Source: an uncultured Planctomycetaceae bacterium
GTDB taxonomy: Bacteria; Planctomycetota; Planctomycetia; Pirellulales; Pirellulaceae
Assembly: GCA_937904535.1 (NCBI GenBank)
Contig: CALELC010000486.1
Location: forward strand, 1-5,586
DNA: 5,586 bases
Reading direction: 5' to 3'
Shown here: positions 1-5,586 of the stretch, piece by piece
Numbering within the stretch: the stretch's first letter is position 1
Layout of the letters: the number at the start of each line of letters is the position of its first letter
Notes under the pieces: model-generated
Database searches by the model: none
Told to the model about the DNA's origin: nothing
What the model saw: the letters and a program-made list of their open reading frames with translations, nothing else
Program-made: the position numbers and the translations under genes

Positions 1-681
1 TTCGCTGTTCCCTAGGTCGTCCGACCCCAGCACCAGGGCCGCCGCTCCATCGGCGAAAATCGCATTGCTGACCACGCGGTCGGTTTCCCAGCCATACTGG
101 TAATGCAGACTGCAAAGTTCCACGCACACGAGCAGCACGCGAGCATCGGGATCGGCGGCGATCAACCCACGCGCCACCCGCAGTGCATTGATCGCACCGT
201 GGCAGCCCATAAAACCGATCTGCACGCGCTCGGTTTCTGGCGGCAGCTGCAGGTCATGGATCAGTCCGACGTCCAAGCCCGGTGAGTAGAATCCGGTGCA
301 AGTCACGACGAGCAGATGAGTGATCGCGGCCGGAGCGATTCCTGCGGAATTCATCGCCGCCAGCGCCGCGCGGCGACCCAGCGGCAATGCCTCGATCGTG
401 AACCGGGCGTTTCGGGTCGCCGTGCTGGGGCCACGCTGCGCCGGGCATTCAGCGCGCGGATAGAACGTCTGCTCCAGTTCGATCACCGCGCCGCCGCTGG
501 CTTCATGTTCCAGCAGTACACTGCCGCGTTTATGCACGGCGCTCATGCGGTACAACGCTTCTAGCCCCCGTGTGTGCCGCTCGGGCTCGTGGAGCATCGT
601 TTTGGCAAATCCCAAGGCGTTTTGACGATCGATGCTGAAACGCGGTGCCGCCAGTCCGATTCCCTGAATCAAGGTGTTCAT
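1..681 (-). CDS. Type III polyketide synthase (chalcone/stilbene synthase-like), N-terminal part, cut by window edge
   Basis: Seen: an ATG at 681-679 opens a frame that stays open to base 1, giving 227 residues with no stop. The start fits the family because the first strand (LIQGIGLAAPRFSI) follows at once. In order come RMSAVHKRG (about 46-53, like the family's S-I-x-KR segment), VVTCTGFYSPGLD (125-137), the nucleophile region GFMGCHGAINALRVARG with the probable catalytic Cys160, VELCSLH (187-193), and SNAIFADGAAALVLG (205-219). Family knowledge: these cytosolic homodimeric ketosynthases load an acyl-CoA starter on the cysteine and extend it with malonyl-CoA, yielding alkylresorcinols, pyrones or similar phenolics. 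The catalytic His and Asn lie in the missing C-terminal half, so an intact active site cannot be confirmed. The product cannot be predicted from this fragment. It is transcribed away from the membrane protein gene at 770. The fatty-acid ketosynthase III family is the main alternative, but the motifs fit type III PKS better. Confidence 0.9.
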   Translation of the reverse strand, partial: MNTLIQGIGLAAPRFSIDRQNALGFAKTMLHEPERHTRGLEALYRMSAVHKRGSVLLEHEASGGAVIELEQTFYPRAECPAQRGPSTATRNARFTIEALPLGRRAALAAMNSAGIAPAAITHLLVVTCTGFYSPGLDVGLIHDLQLPPETERVQIGFMGCHGAINALRVARGLIAADPDARVLLVCVELCSLHYQYGWETDRVVSNAIFADGAAALVLGSDDLGNSE

Positions 682-769
682 AGATGTCCGTCGCAAGGTG
701 CAGGTGCAACCGCTTTTGTGCGGAGACCTTGTTACTGTCCGGGGCAATAAGCGTTACGATTTCCGGCCT
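682..769. promoter_or_regulatory. Divergent intergenic region between PKS and membrane protein genes
   Basis: These 88 bases separate two divergent starts and should hold both promoters if each gene is transcribed separately. No strong sigma-70 pair is visible. On the plus strand, TTGTTA (729-734) and TACGAT (755-760) resemble -35 and -10 boxes, but the 20-base spacer is too long to trust. A small inverted repeat, CCGC-TTTTGT-GCGG (710-723), could be an operator half-site pair or chance. Neither start has a convincing Shine-Dalgarno sequence. Confidence 0.3.
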
Positions 770-1846
770 ATGAGTGCCCCATTTACCGGATACGATCTTG
801 AGACTGGCATCCTGCAACGGGTGCGCCGCTGGCGCGACGCGTTGCCGGTGCTCGTGTTGCCCCTGGCGCTGCGTGTAGCGGGCTCACCGCTGTACGTTGG
901 GCTGTGTCTGCTGGCGGTCCTCATCAGCCGCGGCATCCTGCTCGGCGTCGAACCAACGGCTCGCGGTCCGTTGGCAGTGTTAGCATATGCGGTCTCAGGC
1001 CCACAGGTGGGGAGTGACTGGCTCAGCCCCCTGTGGAGCTTGCTTGAGCTACTTGTCGATTTTGATTGGCTCGCTCAGACCGGTAAGGAAGATCTGCTGC
1101 GGCTGTTGGCGATCGTTGGGGTGTGGGGCTTGCCAGCTGCGACACTCGCGCGTGCCGGAGCATGCTATGCCGCGGGGCGTGAACAGTCGTTTTTCCAGAA
1201 CCTTACGGTTGCCCTGCGGCGACAGCTTGGAATTTGGTCGATTGCTGTCTTGCCGCTGGTTGCGATTCTGGGGCTGTCATCCGTGATGTTCGTGGCCGGC
1301 GCCCTGGAACAACTCGGGCGCGTCGGGATGTGGATCAGCGAGCTGGTATCGTTGCTCGCGCTGCCGCTGGTGATCCTGATCGGACTCCTGGCTGCAGGGG
1401 CCGTCGTAGCCGTGCCACTGGCCTGGACCGCGATGGCGGTAGAGAAACGCAATGACGCCGTCGATTCGCTGTCGCGTGGATACGAGTATTTGTATCGCCG
1501 CCCGGTTCAGCTGCTGTTGTACAGCCTGTGTGGCTACGGGCTGGCAATGATCGTGTACCTGCTCGCGCGTGCGGTCAGTTCAGCGGGACTCGCCTTGGCT
1601 CTGGTCGCCGCACGGACCGGTTCCGGTGATCTGGCCGGTCAGAGTTGGCTGCAAGTAGTGATGGAACAACTGCCGCTGGCGGTCGCGGCGGCGGCGACGG
1701 GCGGACTCACCGGAGCGATCTACTTGTTGATGCGTCAGTCGGCCAACTACCAAGAGATCGAAGACATCGCTGTCTCGCCTGTTGAACTGCGAGACGCCGA
1801 GATGCCGACGCTGCCAACGGCCACTGACCAACCGTCCCAGCCCTGA
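770..1846 (+). CDS. Polytopic inner-membrane protein, unknown function, planctomycete-type family
   Basis: Seen: 358 residues, strongly hydrophobic, with probable membrane segments near 38-58, 108-128, 155-177, 192-222 (long, perhaps two), 246-282 (perhaps two) and 298-322. Two soluble-looking signatures stand out: GREQSFFQNLTVALRRQLG (136-154) before the third segment, and AMAVEKRNDAVDSLSRGYEYLYRRPVQ (221-247). After the last helix, IYLLMRQSANYQEIEDI leads into a short polar Pro/Thr tail. From memory, planctomycete genomes encode many membrane proteins with the same D-A-x-x-S-R-x-Y-x-Y-x-x-x-R-P signature and IYLLxR ending; no function is established that I know of. The frame is open upstream to an ATG at 674, but that start would overlap the divergent PKS start and add a polar Arg-rich leader, so 770 is preferred. 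There is no clear ribosome-binding site. The stop codon lies inside a hairpin (1840-1858). A transporter or an assembly factor is possible, but nothing here supports either. Confidence 0.85.
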   Translation: MSAPFTGYDLETGILQRVRRWRDALPVLVLPLALRVAGSPLYVGLCLLAVLISRGILLGVEPTARGPLAVLAYAVSGPQVGSDWLSPLWSLLELLVDFDWLAQTGKEDLLRLLAIVGVWGLPAATLARAGACYAAGREQSFFQNLTVALRRQLGIWSIAVLPLVAILGLSSVMFVAGALEQLGRVGMWISELVSLLALPLVILIGLLAAGAVVAVPLAWTAMAVEKRNDAVDSLSRGYEYLYRRPVQLLLYSLCGYGLAMIVYLLARAVSSAGLALALVAARTGSGDLAGQSWLQVVMEQLPLAVAAAATGGLTGAIYLLMRQSANYQEIEDIAVSPVELRDAEMPTLPTATDQPSQP

Positions 1847-1858
1847 CGCGGTCGGGGC
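1840..1858 (+). terminator. Hairpin containing the membrane protein stop codon, possible terminator
   Basis: GCCCTGAC (1840-1847), loop GCG, then GTCGGGGC (1851-1858) form an 8-bp stem with one T-G wobble. The TGA stop (1844-1846) lies in the left arm. No T-run follows, so this is not a textbook intrinsic terminator. It could stall or stabilise the 3' end, or act with Rho. Confidence 0.35.
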
Positions 1859-1880
1859 AACCCAGTGGGAGAGCGGCATT

Positions 1881-1889
1881 TGGTATATT
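1881..1889 (+). promoter_or_regulatory. Extended -10 promoter candidate for the ThuA-like gene
   Basis: TGGTATATT matches the extended -10 pattern TG-n-TATAAT with one mismatch in the hexamer. It is the most AT-rich patch in a GC-rich gap. No good -35 box is seen at 16-18 bases upstream, which extended -10 promoters tolerate. Transcription would start near 1896, leaving a leader of about 50 bases before the ATG at 1948. Confidence 0.4.
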
Positions 1890-1933
1890 GCCGCGGAGAA
1901 GCTGCTTCCCCCCAGCTCTTTTCCTGTCCCTTT

Positions 1934-1939
1934 GAGGAG
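1934..1939 (+). promoter_or_regulatory. Ribosome-binding site of the ThuA-like gene
   Basis: GAGGAG lies 8 bases before the ATG at 1948. It is the only clear Shine-Dalgarno sequence among the starts in this window, and it fixes this start, which also places a signal peptide exactly at the N-terminus. Confidence 0.7.
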
Positions 1940-1947
1940 TCTCCGGA

Positions 1948-2895
1948 ATGCTCCGATCTCTCGTGGCGATGATCGTGGTCGGTTCGATTTTCATTTCGGC
2001 TGCCGTTGCTCAGCCGGTGACCGCCGCAGAAGCGGCCGAAAAACCGATCAAAGTGCTGCTGATCGATGGTCAAAACAATCACGCGTGGCAGCAAACGACG
2101 CCCGCCATCAAACAAATCCTCGAAGGGACCGGCCAATTCGAAGTCACCGTCGCGACCTCGCCTCCCCAAGGCAGTGACATGAGCGGGTTTACACCACGAT
2201 TTGCGGACTACGACGTGGTGCTTTCCAATTACAACGGCGATCCGTGGAGCGAGTCGACACGGCGCGCATTTGAACAGTTTGTCAGCGGCGGCGGTGGATT
2301 CGTGGCGGTCCATGCCGCCAATAATTCGTTTCCCGGTTGGGAAGCTTACAACCGCATGATTGGCCTCGGCGGCTGGGGAGGACGGACGGAAAAGGACGGG
2401 CCTTATGTTCGTTGGAAAGATGACCAAGGCCGCTTCACCCGTGATACCAGTCCTGGCAGTGGCGGCACCCATGGCCGACGGACTCCGTTTTTGGTCGTCG
2501 TCCGCGACTCGGACCATCCCGTCACCCGCGGGCTCCCGAAGTCATGGATGCAAGCCGAGGACGAACTGTATGGCAAACTTCGGGGGCCCGCGGAAAACAT
2601 GCACGTTTTGGCAACGGCCTACAGCGAGCCGGCGACCGGCGGAACCGGTGAGCACGAACCGATCCTGATGAGCGTTCATTTTGGGAACGGTCGGGTGTTT
2701 CACACGACGCTGGGTCATGATTTGACTGCGATTTCGGGGCTGGCGTTCCAGGTTACCCTGCAGCGCGGGACGCAGTGGGCTGCCACCGGCCAGGTGACGC
2801 TGCCGCCGGTCAGTGCGCAGGAACTGACCCGTGACGCTCCGGCAACGCGCGATCCAGCCGGTACAGCGCCGGTTGAGCAGCCGGCTGCGGAATAA
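1948..2895 (+). CDS. Exported ThuA-domain protein (trehalose-utilization-like fold)
   Basis: Seen: 315 residues. Residues 1-21 form a Sec-type signal peptide (hydrophobic VAMIVVGSIFISAAVA, likely cut after AVA); no lipobox cysteine, so a soluble periplasmic protein is expected. The ThuA domain spans about 34-281. Its marks are VLLIDGQNNHAW (36-47), YDVVLSNYNGDPW (88-100), GGGGFVAVHAANNSFPGW (114-131), DHPVTRGLP (189-197), DELYGKLRGPAENMHVLATAYS (205-226) and a closing HEPILMSVHFGNGRVFHTTLGHD (236-258). The tail 282-315 is rich in Ala, Pro and Thr and probably disordered. Family knowledge: ThuA proteins have a class-I glutamine-amidotransferase-like fold and were named from trehalose utilization in rhizobia; planctomycetes carry many exported paralogues, often near sugar dehydrogenases or DUF1080 proteins. 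None of those partners is next to it here, so the substrate is unknown. The gene follows the membrane protein gene by 101 bp, with its own promoter candidate. Confidence 0.9.
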   Translation: MLRSLVAMIVVGSIFISAAVAQPVTAAEAAEKPIKVLLIDGQNNHAWQQTTPAIKQILEGTGQFEVTVATSPPQGSDMSGFTPRFADYDVVLSNYNGDPWSESTRRAFEQFVSGGGGFVAVHAANNSFPGWEAYNRMIGLGGWGGRTEKDGPYVRWKDDQGRFTRDTSPGSGGTHGRRTPFLVVVRDSDHPVTRGLPKSWMQAEDELYGKLRGPAENMHVLATAYSEPATGGTGEHEPILMSVHFGNGRVFHTTLGHDLTAISGLAFQVTLQRGTQWAATGQVTLPPVSAQELTRDAPATRDPAGTAPVEQPAAE

Positions 2896-3067
2896 ACGGG
2901 TTCCCAACCTCCGACGTCAGGAGAAACCCTGGCAAGTTCGCGGACGAAAAATCACCGGCCGAGTGCTCCGATTATGCTTGGCCACTGGCCGTTGCACTCA
3001 CAGGAGATTCGCGGCGGGAACTCCGAGCGGCGCAGCGGAACCTTTCACACGGAACTTGTCGGCTGTC
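2896..3067 (+). other. Intergenic gap with no convincing signal
   Basis: 172 bases between the ThuA-like stop and the kinase start. A weak nested hairpin is possible just after the stop: GGGTT (2898-2902) with AACCC (2925-2929), enclosing CTCC (2909-2912) with GGAG (2920-2923). It has an uneven internal loop and no T-run. TATGCT (2973-2978) resembles a -10 box but lacks a -35 partner. The kinase frame stays open back through this gap, but the translation is Arg-rich and does not look like protein. Confidence 0.3.
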
Positions 3068-4960
3068 ATGGCATCATTGTTTGTAGTTCGCGGGCGTGAC
3101 CAGGGAAAACATTTCCCGCTGGAACCTCGGGTGACGAGGCTCGGTCGCGATTCGTCCTGCGAAATCCGGCTACTCGATTCGGAAGCCTCGCGGGCTCATG
3201 CCGAGTTGCGGCCGGTGGCCGGTGGCGGCTTCGTGATGATCGATCTGGGCAGCAGCAACGGGACACTCGTCAATGGCCAACTGATCTCGCATCATCCGCT
3301 GGCCAGCGGCGATCGGATCGAGATCGGAGGCACGCTGCTGATCTTCACCGGGGCCGGCAACCAATCTGCGTCGGCTTCAAAAACAGGCCACGGCGTCGAA
3401 ATCATTGCTCAGGCGGCGGATGACCACCGGAACGCACGCGGTGATGCTTCGCGAATCGTCTCCTCGGTTTCCGGCGCTGTGGCGTTTGGCAGCGATGCCC
3501 GCAGCCGCTCCGAAGCCGATCGCAACCTTGAAGTGATGTATCTGACGGCGCTGGCGGTGGGGCGCACCGACAGCATTCCAGAACTACTCGATCGCGTGTT
3601 GCGGTTGGTGTTCGACTGGGTGGCAGCCGACCGAGGCTGTGTGATGCTCCGCGACGGTGATTCGGGGCCACTGAAGCCAGCGGCGCGTTGCGATCGCGAC
3701 GACGACCAGGGCGGACGCGGAGGTGCGGCGCAGCGCGGCCCGATCGCGATCAGCCGCACGATTCTCGATTACGTCATCGAACGCAAAGAAGGCGTCCGTA
3801 CCAACGATGCCCGCGACGATGCCCGCTTTGACTCCGCACATTCAATCGTCCAAGGCGGCGTTCGCGAAGCGTTGTGTGTCCCCTTGCAAGGACGCTACGC
3901 CGTGGTGGGGGCGTTGTATGTTGACACCTACACGCCTCCCGGGGCGATCATCGAATCAGGCTACCAAGCCCGTTTTACCGACGAACATCTGCGGCTGATG
4001 ACCGCGATTGGCTACCAAGCGGCGCTGGCGATCGAAGACACGTTCTACTATTCGGCAATGGTCCAGAGCGAACGCTTGGCAGTCATGGGCCAGACGATCG
4101 CGACGCTGTCGCACCACGTCAAAAACATTTTGCAAGGGATGCGCGGGGGCAGTTACCTGATCGAGGCTGGACTCAAGCGCAACGACACCGCCGCAGTTCG
4201 CCGGGGTTGGGGTATCGTCGAGCGCAACCAGGAACGGATCTCCAACCTGGTGATGGACATGCTGACGTTCAGCAAGGAACGGGAGCCGCAACGAGTCGAC
4301 GCCGATTTGAACGAGACTGTGGCCGATGTGGTCGAACTGATGCGTTCCCGCGCTGCGGACATGAACGTCACGCTCGATTTTCAACCTGGCAGCGAACTGC
4401 CGCTGGCGAACTTTGATCCCGACGCTTTGCACCGCGCGGTACTCAACATCGTGACCAACGCGATCGATGCGGCAGCCGATCAGCCGGATGATTCACCGTG
4501 TGATTCCGAGGTGGCAGAGGTTGCCGATCTACAGCTTGACGATCCGCAGCGAATCACGGCGGTGCGTGAGGCGCGAACCGGTACCGAGTTCGGCAACGAT
4601 ACGGCGCGGTGGAGTGAATCGCAGGCCGGTCAAGCTACGAGCCAGCCGGTGACCGGGCAGGTCATCGTCAGCACCCGCTTCAGTCCGTCCGAAGGTTGGA
4701 CGGTGTCGGTCGCCGACAATGGGCCAGGGATTGCGCCGGAAGATCGCGAGAAGATCTTTTCCTTGTTCGAATCGAAAAAAGGGGCACGTGGGACCGGGCT
4801 AGGGCTACCGGTCAGCGACAAGATCATGCGCGAGCACGGCGGCCGCGTCGAAATCGCCGAGCCCGCGGATCCCCGGCAGCGTGGCACCTGCTTTGTGCTG
4901 ACGCTGCCGGTTCTGCCAGCGGGTGATGGCGTCGACGAAGCGCATGACACCCGCGCGTAA
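3068..4960 (+). CDS. Cytoplasmic FHA-GAF sensor histidine kinase
   Basis: Seen: 630 residues, no signal peptide or membrane segment. An FHA domain fills about 1-95, with LGRD (25-28), SRAH (41-44) and GSSNGTLVNG (61-70), the usual phosphothreonine-binding positions. A polar linker (96-155) leads to a GAF domain (about 168-326; ADRGCVMLRD, LCVPLQGR, VGALYVD, and the closing FTDEHLRLMTAIGYQAALAIED). The dimerization/phosphoacceptor part follows (about 333-404), with LSHHVKN and His349 as likely phosphosite. The ATPase domain has an N-box (N460, N464), G1 DNGPG (550-554), F-box IFSLFESK and G2 GTGLGLP (575-581). It is split by an acidic, low-complexity insert (about 471-528). Start choice: the FHA domain begins right after the ATG at 3068; a longer frame from 2831 would overlap the ThuA-like gene. 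No clear ribosome-binding site. Inferred role: autophosphorylation controlled by a GAF ligand and by a phosphothreonine partner. No response regulator is adjacent, so the target is unknown. Confidence 0.93.
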   Translation: MASLFVVRGRDQGKHFPLEPRVTRLGRDSSCEIRLLDSEASRAHAELRPVAGGGFVMIDLGSSNGTLVNGQLISHHPLASGDRIEIGGTLLIFTGAGNQSASASKTGHGVEIIAQAADDHRNARGDASRIVSSVSGAVAFGSDARSRSEADRNLEVMYLTALAVGRTDSIPELLDRVLRLVFDWVAADRGCVMLRDGDSGPLKPAARCDRDDDQGGRGGAAQRGPIAISRTILDYVIERKEGVRTNDARDDARFDSAHSIVQGGVREALCVPLQGRYAVVGALYVDTYTPPGAIIESGYQARFTDEHLRLMTAIGYQAALAIEDTFYYSAMVQSERLAVMGQTIATLSHHVKNILQGMRGGSYLIEAGLKRNDTAAVRRGWGIVERNQERISNLVMDMLTFSKEREPQRVDADLNETVADVVELMRSRAADMNVTLDFQPGSELPLANFDPDALHRAVLNIVTNAIDAAADQPDDSPCDSEVAEVADLQLDDPQRITAVREARTGTEFGNDTARWSESQAGQATSQPVTGQVIVSTRFSPSEGWTVSVADNGPGIAPEDREKIFSLFESKKGARGTGLGLPVSDKIMREHGGRVEIAEPADPRQRGTCFVLTLPVLPAGDGVDEAHDTRA

Positions 4961-4963
4961 GCC

Positions 4964-4990
4964 GCTCGCCTTTGAACGATTCCGGCGAGC
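4964..4990. terminator. Hairpin between convergent genes, possible bidirectional terminator
   Basis: GCTCGCC (4964-4970) and GGCGAGC (4984-4990) pair perfectly over 7 bp around a 13-base loop. The hairpin fills most of the 38-base gap between the kinase stop (4960) and the stop of the minus-strand gene (4999), the position expected for a shared terminator. Neither strand shows a T-run after the stem, so factor-independent termination is not assured. Confidence 0.45.
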
Positions 4991-4998
4991 AACCGCGA

Positions 4999-5586
4999 TT
5001 ATTTGTCGGCACGAACGACACGGTCGCCGAGCAGGCTCAGCAGTCCCGGCAGCCCTTGATACCGGAGGCCGTTGGGCAAGAACTGCGGATCGCGAATCGA
5101 CTCGATCGCCGTGAACGGATCATAGCTGGCGTCCTTCGCCGTAACCCAGCGGATCGACGCAACCGCCGCTGGGCGCTGTAGTGCCGCTGCCGCAGCGAGG
5201 ACAATCTGTTCGTCGTCAACGACCAACTCCAGCGGCTGCTCCCCGGTCGAAGCAACCTGATCGATTGCCTCGAGCACCACGCCCAGCCGCCGGATCAGCG
5301 GCGGCGCGTTGTAACCGTAAGTGTAAGCCGCCGCCGGTCGCGGGTTGGCGACCAGCGGGGCTTCTGCTTGGTTGTCCCCTTGCTTGCCCAGCGGATCGCG
5401 TGCCGTCAGCAACCAGGCAGCCGTGGCGCCGCTGCTCTGTTTGTTGGCCTCCCCCGTGCCGGCTCGCCGCAGAACGATTCCACCCTGCGCCGCGGTTTGC
5501 TCCGCTGCAGCGAGTTGGGTCAGTTCGCCGCTGTCGGCCAAACGACCGTGCGTCAGTTCGCCCCACCGCGTCAGCGACGTCCAGCC
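4999..5586 (-). CDS. Alpha/beta-hydrolase-like (acetylxylan esterase-like) protein, C-terminal part, cut by window edge
   Basis: Seen: the frame is open from base 5586 down to a TAA at 5001-4999, giving 195 visible residues. A TTG at 5541 could be read as a start, but open coding sequence continues past it (GWTSLTRWGELTHGR before it), so the gene most likely begins beyond the window. In the visible part, AYTYGYNAPPLIRRLGVVLEAIDQV (87-111), LELVVDDEQIVLAAAAAL (119-136) and SIRDPQFLPNGLRYQGLPGLLSL (163-185) resemble, from memory, the C-terminal half of planctomycete acetylxylan-esterase or dienelactone-hydrolase-like proteins: a T-x-GYN segment, then a strand and Ala-rich helix, then DPxFLPGxxKYGxxPGLL. 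The visible strand-to-helix turn reads VVDDEQ, with no G-x-S-x-G, and the chain ends soon after PGLL. It may therefore be a non-catalytic or diverged member. It is convergent with the kinase gene, 38 bases away. Coding status is sure; family assignment is moderate. Confidence 0.6.
   Translation of the reverse strand, partial: GWTSLTRWGELTHGRLADSGELTQLAAAEQTAAQGGIVLRRAGTGEANKQSSGATAAWLLTARDPLGKQGDNQAEAPLVANPRPAAAYTYGYNAPPLIRRLGVVLEAIDQVASTGEQPLELVVDDEQIVLAAAAALQRPAAVASIRWVTAKDASYDPFTAIESIRDPQFLPNGLRYQGLPGLLSLLGDRVVRADK

Noticed and set aside
674..769. Longer start for the membrane protein at 674
   Set aside because: It would overlap the start of the divergent polyketide synthase gene and adds 32 polar residues that do not look like part of the family.
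1747..2517. A 256-codon open frame on the minus strand opposite the end of the membrane protein and the ThuA-like gene
   Set aside because: Its translation shows no domain and is low-complexity and basic, while the opposite strand encodes clearly recognisable ThuA motifs. High GC often produces such antisense frames.
2898..2929. Possible terminator after the ThuA-like gene
   Set aside because: Pairing is limited to a 5-bp and a 4-bp stem separated by an uneven internal loop, with no T-run; too weak to call as a feature of its own.
2980..2990. Small palindrome GGCC-ACT-GGCC before the kinase gene
   Set aside because: A 4-bp arm is expected by chance in GC-rich DNA and there is no second copy nearby to suggest an operator.
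2831..3067. N-terminal extension of the kinase by 79 codons from an ATG at 2831
   Set aside because: It overlaps the end of the ThuA-like gene, reads as Arg-rich nonsense and has no ribosome-binding site; the FHA domain begins directly after the ATG at 3068.
3956..4432. A 158-codon minus-strand frame opposite the kinase
   Set aside because: It lies entirely within the H-box and GAF coding region of a convincing kinase and shows no motif of its own.
5216..5566. A 116-codon minus-strand frame overlapping the hydrolase-like gene in another phase
   Set aside because: The translation is Arg/Gly-rich and featureless, whereas the chosen phase contains T-x-GYN and DPxFLP motifs and runs to the window edge.

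Overview
The window reads as chromosomal DNA from a planctomycete, most likely of the Pirellulaceae type. This is inferred from the mix of gene families: a secreted ThuA-domain protein, an FHA-GAF-histidine kinase with an HHVKN-type H-box, a polytopic membrane protein of a kind recurrent in planctomycetes, and an acetylxylan-esterase-like protein. High GC and mostly weak Shine-Dalgarno signals fit as well. No database search was run, so the lineage is an inference.

Layout, left to right. (1) 1-681, minus strand: the N-terminal 227 residues of a type III polyketide synthase with its catalytic cysteine; the rest lies beyond the left edge. (2) 682-769: a short divergent intergenic region. (3) 770-1846, plus: a 358-residue multi-pass membrane protein, ending in a hairpin that includes its stop codon. 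(4) About 1881-1947: an extended -10 promoter candidate and a clear ribosome-binding site. (5) 1948-2895, plus: a 315-residue exported ThuA-like protein. (6) 2896-3067: a gap with no convincing signal. (7) 3068-4960, plus: a 630-residue soluble FHA-GAF-histidine kinase. (8) 4964-4990: a perfect 7-bp hairpin between convergent genes. (9) 4999-5586, minus: the C-terminal 195 residues of an alpha/beta-hydrolase-like protein whose N-terminus lies beyond the right edge.

The genes do not form an obvious single pathway. The three plus-strand genes are separated by 101 and 172 bp, and the ThuA gene has its own promoter candidate, so each may be a separate transcription unit. The kinase has no response regulator or Ser/Thr kinase beside it in the window. 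I see no tRNA, rRNA, CRISPR array, insertion sequence or prophage signal.

I do not see a clearly new multi-gene system. The points most worth a second look are in the kinase (a His-His H-box and a roughly 58-residue insert inside the ATPase domain), the apparently degenerate hydrolase, and the edge-truncated polyketide synthase.
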